From the NCBI GenBank assembly GCA_029582155.1, contig CM055908.1, forward strand, positions 17,607,906-17,671,905: 64,000 nt of DNA. The letters are read 5' to 3'. A program made the translations under genes and the position numbers. This stretch comes from Panopea generosa. Taxonomy: Eukaryota; Mollusca; Bivalvia; Adapedonta; Hiatellidae. A model generated the notes under the pieces. The model was not told the origin of the DNA. It saw only the letters and a program-made list of their open reading frames with translations, and searched no databases. Positions 59,095 through 64,000 of this stretch are shown here, piece after piece; positions within the stretch are counted from its first letter, which is position 1, and each line of letters begins with the position of its first letter.

Positions 59095-59590
59095 ATATAT
59101 AACATTTAATGTTTGAAAATGGTTTCCGGCTCAATATAATATATATAACATTTAATGTTTGAAAGTGGTTGCCGGTTCATTCAAATATAAAATTATATAA
59201 CATTTAATATTTGAAAGTGATTTCCGGCTCATTCAAATATATATAACATTAAAAGTTTGAAGATGGTCTTAGACACATTGAAATAGATATAAAACTTTAT
59301 ATGGTCTTAGACTCGTTTAAATAGATATAAAACATTATATGGTCTTAGACTAATTGAAATAGATATAAAATATTATATGATCTTAGACTCGTTGAAATAT
59401 ATATAAAACATTATATGGTCTTAGATACATTGAAATAGATATAAAACATTATATGGTCTTAGACTCGTTGAAATAGATATAAAACATTATATGGCCTTAG
59501 ACTCATTGAAATAGATATAAAACATTATATGGTCTTAGACCCATTGTAATATATTAAATAATTTATTATCACACTTAATGTTTAAAGAGG
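59095..59590. repeat. Two adjoining small tandem arrays (about 56 bp and 38 bp)
   Basis: First: three or four units with TATAACATTTAATGTTTGAA plus AGTGGTTTCCGGCTCA (to about 59250). Second: about eight units with GGTCTTAGACTCGTTGAAAT plus AGATATAAAACATTATAT, period 38. The TTTGAARATGGTCTTAGAC junction unit blends the two, and after the second array a unit with ACTTAATGTTTAAAGAGGGC returns, so the arrays share ancestry. Confidence 0.85.
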
Positions 59591-59689
59591 GCCTTAGACT
59601 CATTTAAATGAGCATTTTACAAGGCTTTATAAAAAGTTTTTTTCAAGAGTTTAAACGGCATAGAAAAGATGAAAGGCAAACGCTGAATC

Positions 59690-59812
59690 CAGACATCACT
59701 GTGTCGAAGTGGATAGAGTGGTGAACGCTCATGCCAGAGTTGTTTGGTTTGATCTTGATGGCATTTCAAAAACAAGAACCAGTACTGGATCTACTCGGGA
59801 AATGAACTATTT
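59690..59812 (+). repeat. SINE-A copy, 3'-truncated
   Basis: Head GTGTCGAAGTGGATAGAGTG and a B-box-like TTTGGTTTGATCTTG, then AACAAGAACCAGTACTGGAT from the SINE-A body. It is cut off where the SINE-D next to it begins. Confidence 0.65.
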
Positions 59813-60025
59813 AAATGGAGATAAATGCCATTTTCAACACATTTCATGGTATATATGGCATATTCAGTTTTATCGGCGGAGGAAGACATCAGCATGAATG
59901 TGATTTGATTAGAACCACCGTCCTTTCGCACGGAGCTGGCAAATTTCTCCCATGAAGATTCTAGAGCGAGCGGGATTCAAACCTGCGATCTTTGTGCGAT
60001 GAGAGGTAGAGCGATGAATTAGCAA
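59813..60025 (-). repeat. SINE-D copy
   Basis: ATATATGGCATATTCAGTTT, GCTGGCAAATTTCTCCCATG and the minus-strand B-box GGTTTGAATCCC. It lies immediately after a plus-strand SINE-A, probably a nested or adjacent insertion. Confidence 0.8.
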
Positions 60026-60441
60026 CAAGTACAAAACAAACTACGAATATGTTTTGCCTTCAATCGAATATTGTTCATACAACCGATTTATTGTAGTCGA
60101 ATAACAAAAGTTCTTCGAGTTCAATAAAACGGTAGACATACTTTCCCTGGTACTAAATTAAATAACAAAGGAAGACCCTACATCACAGTAATTGCCCGTT
60201 ACGTCAAACGACCGTATACTTATTTTCCCTATGTATTACACGATTCCGTTCAACAATGCACACGTTTTATAGATATACTTGGGATAGTTTGAGAGCGCGT
60301 GGGATGCGGTTGATGTTTTCCAATCCCTCGAGTGATTTATGCGTGTTTAATATTCTCATACCTTCCTATTTTTGTTCTAAATATCTACTTATTGTGTTAA
60401 AGGAGTGATACCTTATCAAGCACTCGGCTTATAACTGTGTG
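60026..60441. other. Gene-free stretch
   Basis: No repeat recognised. The sequence becomes less AT-rich toward the candidate exon at 60442. Confidence 0.35.
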
Positions 60442-60582
60442 ATGGCTGGCATAAAGAACAAACGTCTGTCGTTTAGCACGGAGGATGATACTAGCAGTGA
60501 TATTACAACAGCGAGATGTCCTTCGTGGCAGAGTGCTGTCAGGCGCTGTTTTAAGTACAATAAACTCTCATTGCTGAGGTAG
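60442..60582 (+). other. Candidate first coding exon, unrecognised
   Basis: The ATG at 60442 opens MAGIKNKRLSFSTEDDTSSD followed by ITTARCPSWQSAV and a short basic end before TAG. A donor-like CTGAG|GTAGTT lies at 60577. The first 25 codons look like a real cytosolic N-terminus (serine/threonine-rich, mixed codons), unlike the AT-driven frames elsewhere. The later part overlaps a tRNA-like SINE head, which lowers confidence. No family recognised. Confidence 0.25.
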
Positions 60583-60640
60583 TTGGTTCGATCCCAGTAT
60601 AGAAGAAATACTTAAGTACTGAAGAATAAATAAACGCCAC
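60512..60640 (+). repeat. tRNA-like SINE head, unassigned
   Basis: CGTGGCAGAGTGCTGTCAGG plus CGCTG (A-box region) and GTTGGTTCGATCCCAG (B-box), then AAATACTTAAGTACTGAAGA and an A-rich end. The distance between the boxes is larger than usual. Confidence 0.5.
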
Positions 60641-60724
60641 CACATTGTCAAATTAGTAAGCGATGTTTACAGTTGTAGAATATGCATGTAGAGACATTTC
60701 GTTACTGAGTGTGTCAATGATAAT

Positions 60725-60860
60725 AGTCATACTGTGAAACTATTAATAATGAAATACCTTTATAATCATATTTTTAAACTATATACCCATTACAATAGTT
60801 TGATAATGCAGCTGTGAGATTCACCTGGAGTAAATTTATCCTTTAAGTATATTGCATGCT
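60725..60860. mobile_element. Half or diverged copy of the 46.7 kb MITE
   Basis: ACAATAGTTTGATAATGCAG, then GATTCACCTGGAGTAAATTT and ATCCTT correspond to the right end of the 46.7 kb element. The left end (GTGAAACTATTAATAATG) is only weakly mirrored. Confidence 0.45.
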
Positions 60861-61194
60861 CCGCAACTTGATTTTTGCCCGAAATGGTCTAAGATCCGAC
60901 GCAAATAAATGCAAACTAAGCGACAGCGACAATGCCCGGTTTAGCATTTCATCATACACTTATGTATCAATACACATGTACATAATAAAGCGAGAGTAAG
61001 ATAGACCTTGCTTGCTTGTTTATGAGTAAAGAAGGGGTTTCTCCCCTTCTGGCCCATATAAGATACGAGTTTTCCCCTTGGGCGATAAGGATTTCCGCGT
61101 AGTTTTACCGGTACGGAATTTCCATTCTTAACCCATCCTTGCGCTCATCCTTCCCTCCTTTGACGTTAAAACAATTTATGACTTTACGTATTAT
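60861..61194. other. Gene-free stretch
   Basis: GGGGTTTCTCCCCTTCTGGC and TTTTCCCCTTGGGCGATAAG near 61.04-61.09 kb are unusual C-rich patches. No gene seen. Confidence 0.4.
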
Positions 61195-61490
61195 GTTGTT
61201 GTATGGTGTTTAGCGTCGCTTTCAACACTTTTTCAGTCATATTGCGGCGGTGTCTACTTGAGACAGTATTCTAAGCGCTGTCATACTGGAGTATCATGCC
61301 GCGGACACATGGTATGATACCCCACCCAGTCATATTATACTGACACGGGGCCGACCAGACCTAGAACTTTCCTCTAAATGCTGAGCGTCAAGCAAGGAAG
61401 CTTCTAGTACCATTTTTAAAGTCTTTGGTATGACCCGGCCGGGGATTGAACCCACGACCTTCCGCATGCGAGGCGGACTCGTTACGTATT
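61195..61490 (-). repeat. SINE-E reference copy, not amplified
   Basis: On the minus strand: a tRNA-like head with CGCCTCGCATGCGGAAGGTC and GTGGGTTCAATCCCCGG (B-box). Read on the plus strand, the body has CTTCTAGTACC, then one copy of the CATGGTATGATACCCCACCC segment, then CAGTATTCTAAGCGCTGTCA and TATGGTGTTTAGCGTCGCTT. It shows the original single-copy state of the 11.5 kb array. Confidence 0.85.
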
Positions 61491-61584
61491 AAAACACGAC
61501 TTAAAGCCATCGTGGTTAAACTTAATAATAATTTTAAATTAAAATAAGTATTCAATGTGTTTGGTATGCAAGAAACCCAATCTT

Positions 61585-61775
61585 ATATGGCTTTTTCAGT
61601 TCAGATAGAAAATCCCGACCCTTGGGATAACTGTTATCGTGGCAGAGCCCCGGGACGAAATGTTCTATCCGAACCTTAACTTCATCATGTTAAATACTTA
61701 TAATCTTGCAGCAACATACACATTGATGACGTTATCATTTTTGTGTTGTGTTAAACCCACGTTTAACACCTTTTC
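61585..61775 (+). repeat. Dispersed repeat, copy 2 (pair with 5.43 kb)
   Basis: AGAAAATCCCGACCCTTGGG, TAACTGTT and CCCGGGACGAAA as in the 5.4 kb copy, followed by an extra segment with CTTATAATCTTGCAGCAACA. The open frame at 61639 is within it. Confidence 0.6.
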
Positions 61776-61924
61776 GAACGTTGATAAACGGTTAATTTTG
61801 TCAATAAATATAAACTTATAATTATTAATGAGTCGAATAGTTTCCATAAAAACTTCCGATGGTGGGATTTAAATTCGAAACTAGTTAAGGTGCATTTACC
61901 GTATATGTACAACACGCTCGCTTG

Positions 61925-63400
61925 TTTGCTGGACAGAAATCAGTCATTGCTATTTTAAATATAAATATAAACATAATAGAATTAATAAATGGTGCGAATC
62001 GGAAAACGTTTTTAATGGTTCTCAATAATCATTTTACAACCGACGCAGTATTTTTACTACACACTATTATACAGAAGGTATTGTCACAGAATTCAAAGCT
62101 ATGGTGTACGTTTATATATTATGAAAAAGCTTTTGACACTGTAAAACGTGATGCTCTATTGATTAAATTGTTAGAGTCTAATGTAAGCTGCAAAATGATT
62201 ACCATGATTTAATCTATATATACTGTTTTATAGTCATGTGTCAAACTATCTTTAGAAATGCATATATGTCTGAGTTTATCAACGTCTCGTTTGGATTGAA
62301 ACAAGGGGAACCACTCTCACCGTTACTATTAATTTTATTCATTAATGATATTCACGCAACTATAAATTTTAAAACACTGACTGTAAATGACTAAAATACA
62401 TTGTCAATGTATTTAATTATATTTGCTGATGATATCGTGCTCTTCACAACTGATTCCAATAGCTTAAAAGCTCAAATTGATAATAATTAAAAGCTTTATC
62501 TATCTAGGTGCCAAGTTTGTTCATACAGGTGATATGTCTGGTGCTGTTAATACATTAGCTGATCAAGCCCATAGGGCATATTGTAATCTTTATAATCTTT
62601 AGTCACGTTTTGACAGAGTTAAATTAAATGTAAAACCAAATTAGTGGTACCTATTCTTTTATATGGTTCCGAAGAGTGGGGAGTCTATAACTACAAGGAA
62701 GTTGATAAACTACATATTAAATTCTGTAAATATATATTGGGTGTCCGTCAACAAACATCTAACATGGCCGTCTATGGCGAATTAGGGAGACTACCATCAT
62801 CAATTATAAGTGGGCTCATCCTATGAATTCAATAATTGAGCACTTGAGGTTCCCAAATGTACTAAATAACTTTGATTATAATTCTAACTATTTGCCATTA
62901 TTAAAGGGACGATTGTGTGACCAATTCACCCAAGAATGGAATGCCTGTATATATGTCTAAACTTGAATATTAAACACTTTTTTAGACATCTTTCTGTTAC
63001 GAAGATTATATTGATAAAATAGATAATGATGCATTGAGAAAACAGTTTACACTCATTAGAAATTGAATTTGATAGATTTAATGGAATCGATAGAGAAAAC
63101 CGATTATGTAAATTGTGTAATCAAAATGTCATTGAATCTGAGTATCATTTCATCTTATATTGTTCAAGGTATACTGATATTAGGAAAACATATTTAGGAC
63201 ATATATCATGGCCTTCAGTACACAAATTCAATACTTTCATGTCAACAAAAAAATAAAAATATGTTGTTTAAACTTTTACAGTTCATCAAAGAAGCATTAA
63301 TCATTAGAAAAATTACTCTTGAAACTTTGACTTTACTTAATCTATATTCTACTTTCATCATATATTAAATTTAATCTTTCTCTCTACCTCACCTGATAAA
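61925..63400 (+). pseudogene. Broken non-LTR retrotransposon (RT to C-terminal zinc finger)
   Basis: Pieces in order: TTDAVFLLHTIIQKVL and YYEKAFDTVKRDALLIKL (RT, 62040-62165), FGLKQGEPLSPLLLILFIND (about 62290-62347), IIFADDIVLFTTDSNSLKAQ (catalytic FADD, 62418-62474), then FIYLGAKFVHTGDMSGAVNT, VVPILLYGSEEWGVYNYKEV (from 62643) and ILGVRQQTSNMAVYGELGRL. The end has a C-x2-C...H-x4-C finger (CKLCNQNVIESEYHFILYC, 63107-63165). The order is that of a complete RT C-terminal half, but frames shift several times and stops occur. After FADD about 60-90 codons of the palm-thumb region are missing at about 62480. No endonuclease is seen upstream, so it is 5' truncated and dead. It is a different clade from the 27.5 kb fragment. 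Confidence 0.85.
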
Positions 63401-63584
63401 TTTTAGACTATCAAGCACTAACACGGTATTTTCTATATTTTTGCAAAGTGGATCAATTTCAAATTTAAGTACTAAACCGTTTATAGATATTATAGATCTA
63501 ATGTCACCTATTATATGTAATAAACTGTTGTTAATAGCAACAGTTTACTATTTTCCTTTTCCAACATGATTGATGTAATCAGCT

Positions 63585-63890
63585 GGGCCCGATTAGCTCG
63601 TCAGTTACGCGTCTGACTATCAATACAGGGGTCGTGAGTTCGAATCCCCGCCCGGCAACGGTCTCCGTGATGATTGATATACGACATTGTGTTTCATTAT
63701 TATTCGTATCTCATCGCTGATTCAAGTGGGGGAAGTTATCAGTTACTTGCGGAGATGGGGTATGCTCATCTATCAGGACCCCAGGAAACAGTGTTTAGGT
63801 TAATTGATCATGTGTTAGCACTCGATGGCATAAAAATGACGCTTAATATTCAATCAATCAATTCAATTGATGTAATCAAATATTATAATT
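63585..63890 (+). repeat. SINE-B copy, near full length
   Basis: tRNA-like head GGGCCCGATTAGCTCGTCAG plus TTACGCGTCTGAC and the B-box GTGAGTTCGAATCCCCGC. The body has GGTCTCCGTGATGATTGATA and ends in TCAATCAATCAATTCAATTG. It does not fold as a proper tRNA (the acceptor arms do not pair), so it is a SINE rather than a tRNA gene. Best reference for SINE-B. Confidence 0.82.
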
Positions 63891-63944
63891 AGCATTGCGC
63901 ATCAAACTAAATTTATCAGTGCATTTAAAGCACGTACACGTGTG

Positions 63945-64000
63945 CTATACACTATTACTATCTGTTATTACTATCTGTTATTACTATCTGTTATTACTAT
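63945..64000. repeat. 13 bp tandem repeat running off the window
   Basis: CTGTTATTACTAT repeated about four times without change up to the last base, so the array continues beyond the window. Confidence 0.9.

Noticed and set aside
63585-63665. A tRNA gene
   Set aside because: It has A-box and B-box-like words, but the acceptor arms do not pair and the sequence continues into the SINE-B body shared with 4.4 kb.

Overview
The window looks like nuclear DNA of a mollusc, most likely a bivalve. It is AT-rich, genes are sparse, introns are long with GT/AG boundaries, tRNA-derived SINEs and non-LTR retrotransposon remnants are scattered throughout, and there is one intronless-ORF TRIM-like gene of a kind that is expanded in bivalves. 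I see no operons, ribosome binding sites, CRISPR arrays or prokaryotic features. The species cannot be named from the sequence alone.

Layout. (1) 1-9.2 kb: five + strand coding exons that join in phase into a coiled-coil protein I recognise as SPATA24 (192 codons visible; the N-terminal exon or exons lie upstream of the window). Its introns carry SINEs, a TTAA-flanked MITE and a local duplication. (2) 9.2-53 kb: no confident gene. This stretch is a chain of unrelated tandem arrays with unit lengths of about 30, 73, 48-51, 63-64, 56, 58, 53, 34, 4, 41 and 84/45 bp. With a 38 bp array at 59 kb they fill about a quarter of the window. Between them lie SINEs of five families, further MITEs and a decayed reverse transcriptase fragment at 27.5-28.4 kb. 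(3) 53.1-55.3 kb: a TRIM-like gene (two B-boxes, coiled coil, NHL-type C-terminus, no RING) with a probable 5'UTR intron. (4) 55.3-64 kb: dispersed repeats, another small array, a possible start-codon exon, a broken non-LTR retrotransposon and a SINE at the right edge.

The two genes have no evident functional link. The main interest is repeat biology. One array (11.5-12.3 kb) is an internal piece of a SINE that has been amplified in tandem, so the origin of this satellite is visible in the window. A piggyBac-like MITE family is present in four copies, and an unoccupied counterpart of one insertion site is also in the window. A minisatellite has grown across the 3' end of a coding exon and its splice donor. 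A single satellite monomer has been copied in inverted orientation beyond the edge of its own array. I did not find a convincing new molecular system; the candidate exons listed as unrecognised are weak.
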